Shown here: positions 8,454 through 18,227 of the stretch, piece by piece
How positions within the stretch are numbered: position 1 is the stretch's first letter
Layout: each line of letters begins with the position of its first letter
NCBI GenBank assembly: GCA_032718475.1
Contig: JAUCBJ010009021.1
Coordinates: 1 to 29,781, forward strand
DNA length: 29,781 nucleotides
Source: Nemertoderma westbladi
Taxonomy: Eukaryota; Xenacoelomorpha; Nemertodermatida; Nemertodermatidae
Reading direction: 5' to 3'
The notes under the pieces: model-generated
What the model was told of the DNA's origin: nothing
The model's input: only the letters and a program-made list of their open reading frames with translations
Databases searched by the model: none
Position numbers and translations under genes: made by a program

Positions 8454-9295
8454 ATGTCGCGGTTATGTATTGGTCGGTGGGGGGAGGGGGGAGGGGGGGT
8501 GCAGATTAAAAGGGGTGAACACGTACTGTCCCCCTTTCTTTGATTAATTGGTGGTGTGGGTTAATCTCTCATAACCTGATTTTGTGATACAGTCGCACAA
8601 TTTTAATTTGTATCTCATAACTGGGCCTCGTGCTGCGCGAAGGCCCCACGAACGTGTTGACTACACAGTGTATTGTACTAATCTCTCATTGCATTATTGT
8701 TTTATTTTGAAATCTTTGTGCCAACATTAATATTGTGGAGGCTGTATGTTGATAAGGCTGAATGTTTACTCAGCCTCATATTGATTCTCCATAAGGCTAA
8801 CATTATAGTTTGAAATATAAAAATCTGTTATAATAATAATATAATTGTTGTATTTAATTAATATCGTGGTTTACATTGAACAGTGTAAATTGTTAATCGC
8901 GGTTTACATTGAAACATCTCAACTTCTTTTATTTATTACAAATATAAGAACGAATTTGTCTTATCACTTCTTGTGCGCGATTGTATTGAATTCATGACAA
9001 CTGCTGTTATTATTAGTAATCAATTGACACCTCGACTCCTCTCTGAGACTCCGACTACTCTATCCGATAGAATAAAATAATCATTTCGCTAACTGCTATC
9101 TATCTTCTATAATCACAACAGCTTTTATAATTCATTGGATGATTACAACATAATAGGTATAGTTTGAAGTTGTCTAGAAAAATTTTCGTACACCACCGGG
9201 ACTACCCTCACGCTAATTGATTATCAGACAGAACAAAAAGCTTTTTCTTGATTCGTACAGTCTCCTACGACTTGCTTCACGGGCCGCTAGGCCCG
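8454..9295. other. Noncoding interval
   Basis: No supported gene. It contains a G-rich tract (8476-8500), a GAAGGCCCCACG fragment matching the ends of the inverted repeat pair (8638-8650), and the dispersed repeat at 8865-8935. The rest is AT-rich without visible structure. Confidence 0.5.
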
Positions 9296-9308
9296 TCTCT
9301 AGTCAAAT

Positions 9309-9680
9309 GAGATCGGTTTTCACTTTGAGACATTTCGCCCTCTAGCGGCAGACTGGGGAGCTTCAGACTACTCTGCGACTCAATAAAAGATATAGCCTAT
9401 ATTGTAATAGATACCTATCAAGTTTCAGCCTAAATGAATTAAAAACAATCAATGAGATCAGATTTTCACTTTGAGACATTTCGCCCTTTAGCGGCAGACT
9501 GGGGAGCTTCAGACTACTCTGCATCTCCATAAAAGATATAGCCTATGGCGTATTAGTTGCCTACCAAGTTTAAATCTAAGCGGAATGTAAATAACAAAGT
9601 TAGAGAAGATGTTAATTTTCAGATAATACGCCCTCTAGCGGCAGACTATAGAACTGTAGACGGCTGGATATAGGTAAGAG
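9309..9680 (+). repeat. Three tandem ~147-bp copies of the 'CTAGCGGCAG' family
   Basis: Units start with GAGATC or GAGAAG at 9309, 9454 and 9603. Each contains TTTCA, CGCCCTCTAGCGGCAGACT and, in the first two, GGGGAGCTTCAGACTACTCTGC and AAAAGATATAGCCTAT. The third is shortened. The CGCC-CTCTA-GGCG-like core makes a small hairpin. Same family as 7140-7445. Confidence 0.8.
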
Positions 9681-9938
9681 TTACCATTGGATATAGCTAA
9701 GAGAGTAATTAGTTATCAGAGGTGTCACGAGAGGGGGCGGGGCGCTTGGATACAATCAATGTTAAAACCTGCTGCTTGGTTAAAGCTGCTTGGGGTCAAA
9801 GGTCAACATTAAAGCTGCCTAGATTTTCTAGCCTCGTGATTGGTCAACAAAATATTTTAAGCCTTCCCATTGGTCAACAAAATTGTTGAGCTCTAAATAA
9901 CATCTGGTATTCCACTCAACTCGAGTGGATTCCCCGTA

Positions 9939-10190
9939 CTTAGTTCCAATTTTGGCGAATTTAGTTCCAATTTTGGCGAATTTAGTTTCAATTTAGGCGA
10001 ACTTAGTTCCAATAACTAGAGAAAAACGAAAACTAAGTTCCAATGCATGCGAATTTAGTTCCAATGGATGCGAATTTAGTTCCAATGGTTGCGAATTTAG
10101 TTCCAATGGATGCGAACTTAGTTCCAATGGATGCGAATTTAGTTCCAATGGATGCGAACTTAGTTCCAATGCAAGGGGAATTTAGTTTCC
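9939..10190 (+). repeat. 21-bp minisatellite, unit TTAGTTCCAATGGATGCGAAT
   Basis: About eleven copies interrupted near 10010-10035. Left units carry TTTTGGCGAA, right ones GGATGCGAA, so the array has two homogenised halves. The 21-bp period is a multiple of three and makes a repetitive reading frame that I do not regard as a gene. Confidence 0.95.
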
Positions 10191-10257
10191 AATGTTTCGG
10201 GTGTGGGGCGAGCCACGTAGTTGGCGTAGAATCTGTTTAATGCCACTATTAGGTGGT

Positions 10258-10475
10258 TAAATAATAACTGTAAATAACTAACCCAAAACGCCCAACCTCC
10301 TAACCAAAACAATCTTATCCCAAACAACGCCCAACCTCTTAACCCAAACAATTCAATTGAATTCATTTATATTTAATCATTTAAAATGATATTCATTGTA
10401 AAAAACAACGCCCAAGCTCTTAAACTAAACTACGCCCAACCTCCTAACCCAAACAACGCCCATCCACCTAAACCG
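10258..10475 (+). repeat. Degenerate ~24-bp repeat AACGCCCAACCTCCTAACCCAAAC
   Basis: Six or so irregular copies, interrupted at 10350-10405 by AT-rich DNA. The composition is telomere-like (CCTAACCC) in places, but the unit is longer and imperfect. Confidence 0.75.
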
Positions 10476-10677
10476 AAACAACTGGTAAATATTGTATTTG
10501 GTGTGAAAATGGCACAATGTGCATGACTTGAGTATATTATAATATTACAGACTCAGTCAGTCAGGATCAGTATACTCGTGATTAATTTATATTTACCATT
10601 ATTGTTGACCCTGACCCACCCAAATAGTGGCAAAACGCAATAGGCTTCGCCTACTACGTGGCTATCCCCACGATTGA

Positions 10678-11324
10678 TGTGACGGGATCAAAGATCCCGA
10701 CCGGGTAGGTTGTTCGTACGCGTCACCGCAGGCTGGGATGGTGTCACTGATAGCTTGGCCGAGGCCGTTGGAGAAAAGCGTTCAGAGTTAATGTTGTTGC
10801 TTAGCGGTGTAATATAATAATGATAGCACAGTTAATACGACGGCGGATGACAATATTGCTCGATACCGGTAATAGATTAATATACAGCCAATGTTGATGA
10901 CGGTAAAACAATATTACCCGTCTGCACTGAAACTGGGTAAGTAACTAAACTGAATCACAAACCAGTAGCAGGAGATAATATATGATTGATATACTAATAT
11001 TACTTCACTCCTACGCTACCTTGGCCTGCTACCTAATGGATGCTCTCCTTTGTCCTTATTGGCTAATACCCTACTTGTCGCCCTTTCACTCTCTGGGAGT
11101 GTTTCCCCTTTGCTGCTAGCCTCTACTAGCTGTGTCCCCTCCGAGGTGGTTTGACCTCTAACCTTCCTTTGTGTGTGGCTTCGGGGCTTGTGTTGCCCCC
11201 CCCCCCCCAAATGTCGGTTGTGATACGAGATTAATATTGCTAATCTCGTATCTTCAACATATTGCTGAAAATGCCACCATCCCATTTTCTGGTGGGTAAT
11301 GAGGCGGAATTGAATCCGTTTACA
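10678..11324 (-). mobile_element. 3' LTR of an element related to element B
   Basis: Read on the minus strand it starts TGTAAACGG and ends CCCGTCACA. It aligns with the element B LTR (28018-28581) through AGCAATAT, a hairpin ending CTCGTATCAC, GAGGTCA-like and AAGTAGGGTAT blocks, ACGCGTAC, and a terminal CGGGATC…GATCCCG hairpin. A polypurine tract abuts its 5' end, so this is a 3' LTR, not a solo LTR. Neighbouring 5-mers (ATTGA and CTCCC) do not match, as expected when the internal region lies on one side. The 5' LTR is not in the window. Confidence 0.85.
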
Positions 11325-11334
11325 CTCCCCCCCC
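11325..11334 (-). promoter_or_regulatory. Polypurine tract GGGGGGGGAG
   Basis: On the minus strand, ten purines lie directly before the TGTAAACGG start of the LTR. In LTR retrotransposons this tract primes plus-strand DNA synthesis. Position and purity match the role. Confidence 0.75.
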
Positions 11335-11600
11335 ATGCTATCTTCCCGGTGAGAAGATAGCATCAACTACAAGTGCGCTTCAATTCCGCTGGAACCCGAT
11401 CTACTATCGGGTGTGGGGTGGAGTTCTCTTCTTGGAGTCGGCTTTCCAGGCCGCTCCCTCTGGGTATGATATTGCTACCCTTTCTTGCTGCAATCGCAAC
11501 CTATGTTGCTGTGCGATTGCAACTACGTTCGTGCTACCCTCGAGTGAGAGTAGGTCGTATTATTTGCACAGGACAAGCAAAGTATGTCTGTCATAGACAG
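11335..11600 (-). pseudogene. 3' end of the internal region of the related element
   Basis: Next to the polypurine tract is a perfect 11-bp inverted repeat, ATGCTATCTTC (11335-11345) and GAAGATAGCAT (11353-11363). Upstream on the minus strand a frame reads LQEENSTPHPIVDR and ends ELKRTCS stop, which looks like a genuine protein tail, perhaps pol or a 3' ORF; no domain can be identified. A further hairpin, GCAATCGCA and TGCGATTGC, lies at 11492-11524. The element fades into unrelated repeats by about 11600. Confidence 0.35.
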
Positions 11601-11619
11601 AGTAAGCCATAGAACAATA

Positions 11620-11777
11620 ATCACACCATCTGGTATGGCAACTAAATTCCATTGTTCCTACCTACCGCATAGCCCAGCATTAGTTGAATGGAAACAACTT
11701 TCACACCATCTGGTATGTCAACTAAAATACATTGCGTCTACCTAGTACAGTACATAGATTATCATTAGTTGAATGGC
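11620..11777 (+). repeat. Two direct ~75-bp repeats
   Basis: TCACACCATCTGGTATG…CAACTAAA…CATTGYKTCTACCTA…CATTAGTTGAATGG occurs at about 11620-11692 and 11700-11777. The copies differ at several bases and by small indels. No coding meaning seen. Confidence 0.8.
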
Positions 11778-12030
11778 CCCATAGGAACAATGATAAACCG
11801 CATTTTTAAAGTCTTAAAATTTCGCAATGGTTTGAAAAGATGTGGATAAGATTTATTTTTTCAAAGGCCGTTTGAAAGTGAAAGTTTCTTTGTTACGCAG
11901 TGTACGAAATGTGCCCACCGTTTCACAATACTACATATTTTCAAATAAATTCAAATTAAATAATTTTGGCAATTTAATAATTTATTTACGAATTTAAATG
12001 ACTACATCTAAAAAATAATGCATTCACGAA

Positions 12031-12100
12031 GCGGAATAGAAGAGTGGTTAGCAAGCTGGCATTCAACCTACGACTTAGCTGTTCGATCCCAGATGACGTC
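12031..12100 (+). repeat. tRNA-like segment (tRNA-derived SINE head or tRNA pseudogene)
   Basis: The stretch contains an A-box-like TGGTTAGCAAGCTGG and, about 24 bases later, a B-box-like TGTTCGATCCC, the internal RNA polymerase III promoter spacing of a tRNA gene. Arms for a full cloverleaf and acceptor stem do not pair well, so a functional tRNA is unlikely. The following 200 bases have no clear end; a SINE body is possible. Confidence 0.4.
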
Positions 12101-12579
12101 AATGTTGATGAATAAATGTGAAATATAGTAATATAAGAAGGCCGAAATGCGCCGTTGTTTTTGGCCGCGTAACTTTTTTTTTTGAAAAGTCGTATGAATG
12201 TGAAAATAGGCGTGTTTCGTAGAGCGTGAAAAATTACGTTAGTTTGAATTTTACAAAATTTCATTTCAACCAGCAGTTCAAAAGCTATAACCAAAAGAAA
12301 CATCATGCCAAACATTGCATTACCAAAAAACATTTCAAAACTTTTAACAAAACAACAAACCGAATGCGATAAAATTTCACCAACTTATATACGCTCTTAC
12401 TTGAAAATTTTTCCAATGTTATGTAAGGGAGGCATAGTTTGACCCCCCATTCTAAACGGTAATCTACGATGCTGAACGATACTCTACCGTTGCCTGCCTT
12501 AGGACGGTCTGCTTTAGTGAATCCAAAGTTCCCGATGGTGGGTATTTTTTTTCAATCCGCTATAACTCCGGAACGGTTG

Positions 12580-13090
12580 GTCCAAATTCGATGGGGTTTT
12601 CATTTTTCAACTTAATTCGATGTCCTCTTTCCGACTGTCCATGTTTCAAAACCCCAAACATCGCCGTTCAAAAACTAATTTTTTCCATTTCTAGAATTTT
12701 ATCAATTTCAAAAAAGTTGCCATATTTTATTAACGCGTTTACGAAATTTGATGGGGTTTTCGATTTTTATACTAAACGCAATGTCCTGAATCGCACTAGG
12801 CTATTTTCGAGTCACCAATGCTAAGACGTCATACTTTTTGAGAAATTGTTTTCTAGAATAATATGTAATTATTTACATTTATCGCGATTTCTTATTACTG
12901 GTTGCATATAAATTGATGTAGTTTTCAATTTATTAACTAAACTCGATATCGCGCATCGGACCAGCATGGTTTCGAAATTCCAAAACAAATTCTTCACTAT
13001 TTGCAGGTAGATTTTGTTCTAGAATTAAGCAATTATTAATAGATCGAATTTCTTAGTAATAATTGCATGAAATATTATTGTACTTTTATA
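12580..13090 (+). repeat. Three old ~165-bp tandem repeat units
   Basis: Units beginning around 12585, 12748 and 12912 share, in order, AAATTYGATGGGGTTTTC, ATTT-ACTAAAYKCRATRTC, a CGCAYYGGACC-like or CGCACTAGGC segment, and TTCTAGAATT followed by ATTTAT and RATTTCTTA. Identity is perhaps 60-65% by eye. No ORF spans them. Confidence 0.6.
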
Positions 13091-13231
13091 TAATAAGATA
13101 TATACATCGAAGCACAATGTATAAAACTGTAAAATGAATGTTTAATCATGAACCACTTTTATTATTTATTAAAGAGAAGGACGAATAATTGCTGCCTAAA
13201 ACAATTTAACTTAATTACAAGGTTAACTTAA

Positions 13232-13312
13232 CAAGGTGGCAGCCTCCTTGGGGAGCCTCCTGGGCCGCTCCTTGGGGAGCGGCTGCCACCACTCCCCAAG
13301 GTGAAGCATTTG
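13232..13312. repeat. Foldback sequence with GTGGCAGC/GCTGCCAC arms
   Basis: GTGGCAGC is followed by CTCCTTGGGGAG, a GC-rich linker, a second CTCCTTGGGGAG, then CGGCTGCCAC, and ACTCCCCAAGG beyond. Several nested stems are possible in a GC-rich island within AT-rich DNA. It could be a structured RNA, a MITE remnant or a recombination hotspot; no evidence decides. Confidence 0.6.
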
Positions 13313-13491
13313 AAACAATTTAAATTTTATTTTTGTTAAGTTGGGTGGGTGGGTAGCATATCATATTTTATTTTATTTAAACATCCGATATTTGCTCTTT
13401 ATGTTATTGTTTGTAAGTTACAACTCACAGCTACTGTAATCTAAAATCCTCTAAAATCTACAAATTTTTACGAAAATATCTGATTTTTTGT

Positions 13492-13741
13492 TTCAAGAAG
13501 CGAACTGGAAAGCTATGGACTCATAGTGGACACAGTGGTCACAAGTCCCAGATAGACCATATCCTGTTTCGTAGGAAATACAGGAGCTCTATACAAGACT
13601 GTAATGCATTTACACTACGACCCTTCTCCAGTGATCACCGCCTTATTGTGGCCAAGGTAAGACTTAGTCTGCGTGCTAGCAGAACAACGAAATCTACCTT
13701 GCCGCGGCATGACTGGCCCTCCTGTTGCAACAGCCAAGTGT
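13492..13741 (+). pseudogene. LINE A: C-terminal part of the endonuclease
   Basis: The frame reads FKKRTGKLWTH…QIDHILFRRKYRSS…SDHRLIVAKVRLSLRAS, the end of an APE-type endonuclease of non-LTR retrotransposons; QIDHIL and SDHRL carry conserved active-site Asp and His. This enzyme nicks target DNA to prime reverse transcription. Upstream of 13485 the homology stops, so the copy is 5'-truncated. It is interrupted at 13747 by element A, and the same LINE resumes at 26431. A stop (TGA at 13740-13742) and later frame changes show that the LINE was already decaying or broke afterwards. The clade (RTE-, CR1- or similar) is not assigned. Confidence 0.85.
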
Positions 13742-13746
13742 GAGAT
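13742..13746 (+). repeat. Target site duplication GAGAT (left)
   Basis: Identical to 26426-26430, immediately outside the two LTRs of element A. Five-base duplications are usual for BEL/Pao integrases. Confidence 0.9.
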
Positions 13747-14915
13747 TGTTCGCGCTTTTAGACCTTTAGCAGTTTACCCTGCCAAATTTAGGTGTCTTCT
13801 AGGTTATAAATCGACTTTAGCCTATAACAAGTATTTGATACACATAAAGTTACATTAGCCGAAGCCAGCCTATGCGCGATCATTCACCCACGGTTATGGG
13901 AGACTGGATTCGGATGCTCTGACCTTATTGCGGTGTCGGCCTACTGTACTATTCGATTGATCGTTAATATATAATCTCTGACAAATATTATTCACTTTCG
14001 GGAAATATTAACAGTTCCTTTAGGACGTGGCGCTCTAAGTATGTAAACAGAGTTATGACTTACACTAAACACAACGGGATGGCTAATGATTCACGTATAA
14101 AGCGCATTCTTTAGGAAATGCTTTGTTATCTATCACATTCATGCACACTACCGCACACTGCTGCACACTGATCTGCCGACCTTCACTAATTTTAATCATA
14201 TATAAGGAGAACAGCAACTGACACATGTAGGGCCTATGAAATAGCATTCAATTCACTCCAAAACCACTATAATGTAAGTCGCAATTGCTATATGTAACCG
14301 GTCTCTCTAACCTTCAGTATATCAAGAAGATTGGGGTTTTATGATTATTCATCGATATCGATATAACAATATTCCATCAACTGATACAATTAATAACCGA
14401 CAGTAAATAGCAGTAAAATAATGCGGTGTTTGTATGTGATCAGGTTTGTGATAAGTTCGTTAGATAGAATAACAGTTATACGTTTCTATGATCAAAGCCG
14501 TTCTAATGTTTGGCTAAAGTCTGAAACACAGAATAATTCCACAGCCGATGTTCTGGCATCAGGAAAAAAGGTAAACAAAGACCATAATGCATTGCGCGAT
14601 TTCCTGGAGGCTTCTGTGCAAATAAAATGAAAATCGCTCAGATTGGTCGAGCCGAACAAAGAACAAAGAAAAGCTCTACGTGGACATATCAGCTGATAGA
14701 TGTCGTCATCTGAACTACACTGTATCAAGAGTATTTTGGTGCATTGCGGCATAAAATCGCTAGTTATGTCCGCTAAAGTACACATACAGAAGAAATGGCT
14801 TTTTATGTCCACTAAAACACCTGCACAGTAAGAAAACGGCTTTTTATGTCCGCTAAAACACCTACAGAGTACTTTGTGGGGAAAATGACTAGCTAGATCC
14901 GCAAAAGCTTTTACA
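13747..14915 (-). repeat. Element A 3' LTR
   Basis: TG…CA termini; pairs with 25253-26425. Three ~40-bp direct repeats containing TATGTCCRCTAAA lie at about 14760-14870, near the U3 start in element sense, where LTRs keep enhancers. The small reading frames inside it also occur in the other LTR and are not credible genes. Confidence 0.92.
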
Positions 14916-14933
14916 CCGCTCCCAGAAAATGGG
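14916..14933 (-). promoter_or_regulatory. Polypurine-like tract of element A
   Basis: On the minus strand TGGGAGCGG directly precedes the TGTAAAAGC start of the 3' LTR. It is purine-rich except for one T and one C. The opposite internal border (25228-25252) is not purine-rich, which supports the minus-strand orientation. No clear tRNA-complementary primer site was recognised after the 5' LTR. Confidence 0.5.
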
Positions 14934-14992
14934 ATTTAATTCTATAAAATATAAAAATCACAGTTTCTAAAATATAAAAATACTCTAAACAG

Positions 14993-15265
14993 TTAGTCTT
15001 TCTTGCGCGGACGGCGTTTACGCAGTTTTTTGAGGCTAGCAAGAGTCCTTTTCTCTTTGGGGCGAGCCACTTTACTAGGAGGGCTATAACTACTGGATGA
15101 AGGGTGCAATACAATTGCATCGGAAGGTTTAGGATTACGGTAGGTGTATCCGCCGGTCGAGGTACCTGGTTGATCGATATCAACCTCAGTGGAGCGATCA
15201 AAAGGTCTAACAGCCTTTAGAGTGCGTTTTAGGACAGCAGCTCCTACTGGTCCCTGACGAGTCAT
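14993..15265 (-). CDS. Element A 3' ORF, 90 aa, basic C-terminus, unknown
   Basis: ATG at 15265-15263, intact to 14993. The middle is Ser/Pro-rich (SSSSYSPPSKVARP) and the end is strongly basic (KKLRKRRPRKKD), suggesting nucleic-acid binding or nuclear import. Its ATG overlaps the TGA of the frame upstream (ATGA at 15265-15262), an arrangement seen in compact viral genomes. It lies 78 bases from the 3' LTR, where retroviruses and some BEL elements keep env or accessory genes. There is no signal peptide or membrane segment, so it does not look like an envelope protein. The family is unknown. Confidence 0.4.
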   Translation of the reverse strand: MTRQGPVGAAVLKRTLKAVRPFDRSTEVDIDQPGTSTGGYTYRNPKPSDAIVLHPSSSSYSPPSKVARPKEKRTLASLKKLRKRRPRKKD

Positions 15266-16538
15266 CTAAACGATAGCGGTAGGTGGACCGTGAGTAGTGA
15301 TAATTTTCTCGGTTTGATGATTCTTTTCAACTCGCGTTTTCGGGCTCTATCGGGATCGACATGCTTCTCCTCGAGCTGATTTTCCTCTGCTTGTCGTTGA
15401 AAGCATTCGTCCAAAACTCTTGCAGAAAGTAGAGTCGTCCAAGTTCGATATCTTCTGAGAGATTCTGGATTTCCTGATCGAACTGAGATAAAGCTAATTC
15501 GTTTACCGCTTGGACTTGCTGCTACAATTTACGTTTCTCTAAACAATTGTAGGTTCCTTTTCCGATCTTTTGACGAATAGTGTCCAACGCGTTTCGTACA
15601 ACTCTCTCCTCCTCCTCAGTGACAGGTTGTATCGGGTTAAACCGGGACAATGATATGGTTGAATGGCGATATTAGATGTCCGTGTCCCAATCCGGCTAGG
15701 TAAGATGGGCGAATATCTAGGGAGCCCACAACCAGAGTGCCACCGACTAACTGTTCGGGTAACACTAGATCTTTGAACAGTGAGTACAGTTCGGGAGGAT
15801 CCGTGATACTATTAGGATCAAGAGTCTGAGTTCTCACTAGGGAGTGAGGAGGTCTGACCAAGTATTCCGGAACTCTGATCATAGGTTTATTTAAGGATCG
15901 TTTGAATCGAGCGAGCGTAGGTGATACATCGAACAAGTTTCGCTCGAAACTCCCGTAAATATAGCGAGTAAAACCGTGTTTAAAGCAACGTCTCCGTGGA
16001 TGTTTATGTCTTTCCGTTTGTTGGTTGGGTCTTGGGCATTCATCGTAATAATACCAAAGACGCACATCTTGTAGGGGAAACGCGGGTGATATTTATTCGG
16101 TTTTACAATGTTTCTCTCAAGAATTCCAAATATACGTTGGAGTTACCGCGTTTATCAGGTTCTTTAACGTCTTCTCTTTTGAGTCGATTTCGAAAAGGAT
16201 TTTCGCATTCGATTTTCAGTTTATCGTTCCGACTCCGCTGGGTAGGCTATTTAATTAGGGCCATTTCCCTTTCGGTGTCGACATCGTCCGTATCGTGCAA
16301 ATCGATAGGATGACCAGTAATTAAGAAGTCCATATGCGTACCATTACGATGCAGTGAATTTTCGATAATCCAATTCACGAGTGAGTTGCTCCTGGGACAT
16401 TGGCAGTTCGATATAACGACCATAGTCCTCCGTAGTAGTTGGACCAGCGTCGCCGCGCATTAAGCTATCAACAAATGCTTGCAACGGTAGAGTATATCGC
16501 TCCCTGATACCAAGATCATCTTCTATCAACTCAGTCAT
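15262..16538 (-). pseudogene. Element A 3' coding block, decayed, unknown protein(s)
   Basis: Successive minus-strand frames read as protein. 16538-16344 starts MTELIEDDLGIRERY. 16384-16103 contains MDFLITGHPIDL and a TAG at 16249-16247. About 16090-15637 contains RLWYYYDECPRP and HGHLISPFNHIIVP. About 15655-15327 has an acidic and helical composition (TEEEERVVRNALDTI) and a TAG at 15534-15532. The last frame runs from about 15430 to TGA at 15264 with QAEENQLEEKH and a Lys/Arg-rich end. Frames overlap as expected after small indels, so one protein of about 400 residues, or two, has decayed by at least three frameshifts and two stops. GC content is higher than in the adjoining spacer. No transmembrane segment or domain is recognised. 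It is either a captured gene or the element's own 3' ORF. Confidence 0.5.
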
Positions 16539-16559
16539 ATCTGCTATATGCGTTTATCA

Positions 16560-18227
16560 ATATTATAATGAGTTTATAATTAGGCTAGCGGGCATCGTTG
16601 CCTACCCCTCACGGCCCCCGGACAGCCCAAGATCCTCAGCGCCGATGTACTTTCGCCGATGTGCCTATCGCCAACATAGTAGCTGCACAACGACCACAAC
16701 AACCAGCGCGAGTCACTCCACTGTCCGTCCCAAGGGCTAAGATTTACTTCAGGTTATTACTGCAGAGTTAGGGCTACTTTCACAATTGCGACTCGCTACT
16801 GTAAACACACTTTAGTAGTAACATTCACCTATAAACACACAAATTCCACACAACTGTCACAAATCGCACACATTCGGGCCATTTGTCCGTTAGTCAAGTG
16901 CCTTCCAGAATGCCACGTTATTATTGGGTATCCTTGGATACTAGCAGTGTGCTATTTATTCCTTATGCTATTCAATGGGGCAAGCCTTTATTGTTCTTTT
17001 AACTCACTTCTAATTCTAGCGTGGTTGTTGCCATGGTGACATTATGGAAAGCTAGCAGTAGAATTAGGGCAATTCTCATGCATACAGATCTGGGATGCTA
17101 TTTAATAGTAATTCTTTAATTGTCAATATTCCTCTTTATACATGATTTTATGAATTTTATCGGCTATTGACTATATACTGGAGATTCTCGCACACTAATA
17201 TACTTAATAGGGTGAATCTCCGCTCCCATGATCTATTAATTAATGGAATTTTTGGGAATGTTATAAATTGTATAAGAATGACAATTTATCAAATTCATTA
17301 AAAGAAATGAATTTAAATTTATTCCCGTAAATTTTATTATTTAATATTAAAATAGACACAATTTTATTCCAGAGCATGTCTGGGGACTGGGATCCTTGAT
17401 TCTAGGAAATTTGTCCTTTTAAGAGTATCGGTAAGTGCTACGATATCTTAATTGACTAGAATTTTAAAGGATCTAAATTTTGACAGATTTTAATTTATAG
17501 ATTTTCTAGAGTTAACTTATAAGTAGTTACTCTATTGTATTTGTTTGACAGATTTTATAAATATTAATAGTTAATATTTAGGATGGGCACCGGTTTATTC
17601 CAGAACATGTCTGGGGACGTTAACCATTGATTCTAGAATTTTGTCTTTTAAGTATATCGGTGGGTGCCGCGATATCTTAATCGACTAGAATTACAGATGG
17701 TCAAAGGGTTTAACAGATTTATTTTGCGTTTTACATCACGCTACTATATGTATTATTTAATATACGGTATGAGAGCAATATCGCAAGAAGCAATGTCAGT
17801 GAGAAGAGGCAAGTCGTTTCCAAGGTCTACCCAGAGCTTGGTTTAGCTGAGACACGAGGATCTGAACTTTGCATTCCTAATACTCTACTTACCAATAATA
17901 CTTGAATATAGTAGGAGCTTTATTGTACTTTAATAAGTACGGACATTTCATCTTACTGTAGTCACGTATTTATAATATGATACGGACAGTAAGGAAAGAG
18001 AAAAATAATTATTTCTCGCTGTCGCACTAAATATATAATATATAAGTAATTAAGTAATAAGACTAATATATATTGCACTAATCTACTAGATAATCGCTAA
18101 AATAACATTCTACTAAATAAAATTAAAGAAAACGATTATAATAAAATTACATAATAATACATACATAAATATAAAATAATAAGAACAAATATAAAATAAT
18201 ATAGTCACACACCCACTCCAGACGCTG
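16560..18227. other. AT-rich spacer of element A
   Basis: No supported gene. A GC-richer island at 16585-16745 has short open frames on both strands without a family match. Two direct repeats of about 100 bp (17363-17463 and 17594-17692) are described separately. On the minus strand just below 18300 a second frame shows a possible integrase C-terminal scrap (KLWKARYSS), which suggests that this spacer replaces most of pol. Confidence 0.45.
17363..17463 (+). repeat. Direct repeat pair in element A spacer (partner 17594-17692)
   Basis: Both copies read TTTATTCCAGARCATGTCTGGGGAC, then TTGATTCTAG, TTTGTC, TTTTAAG, TATCGGT and GATATCTTAATYGACTAGAATT, in the same order, 231 bases apart. About 80% identity by eye. 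Conservation of several short blocks is notable in AT-rich spacer. Confidence 0.8.

Noticed and set aside
10043-10240. Plus-strand ORF with repeated ANLVPMD
   Set aside because: It is the translation of the 21-bp minisatellite; the period is a multiple of three by chance and there is no coding context.
10678-11324. Solo LTR
   Set aside because: A polypurine tract directly adjoins one end and the flanking 5-mers do not match, so it is a 3' LTR of a larger remnant.
11016-11366. 116-aa minus-strand ORF over the related LTR
   Set aside because: It spans the LTR border, hairpin and polypurine tract, which are noncoding features; the composition is repeat-driven.
12031-12100. Functional tRNA gene
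   Set aside because: The internal boxes are present, but acceptor and anticodon arms do not pair convincingly.
14421-14812. ORFs on both strands within the LTR, repeated at 25932-26296
   Set aside because: They are duplicated because the LTRs are duplicated, and lie in U3/R-like noncoding DNA without domain signals.
14993-16538. Envelope glycoprotein gene of element A
   Set aside because: The position fits env, but I see no signal peptide, transmembrane helix or cysteine-rich ectodomain in any frame.
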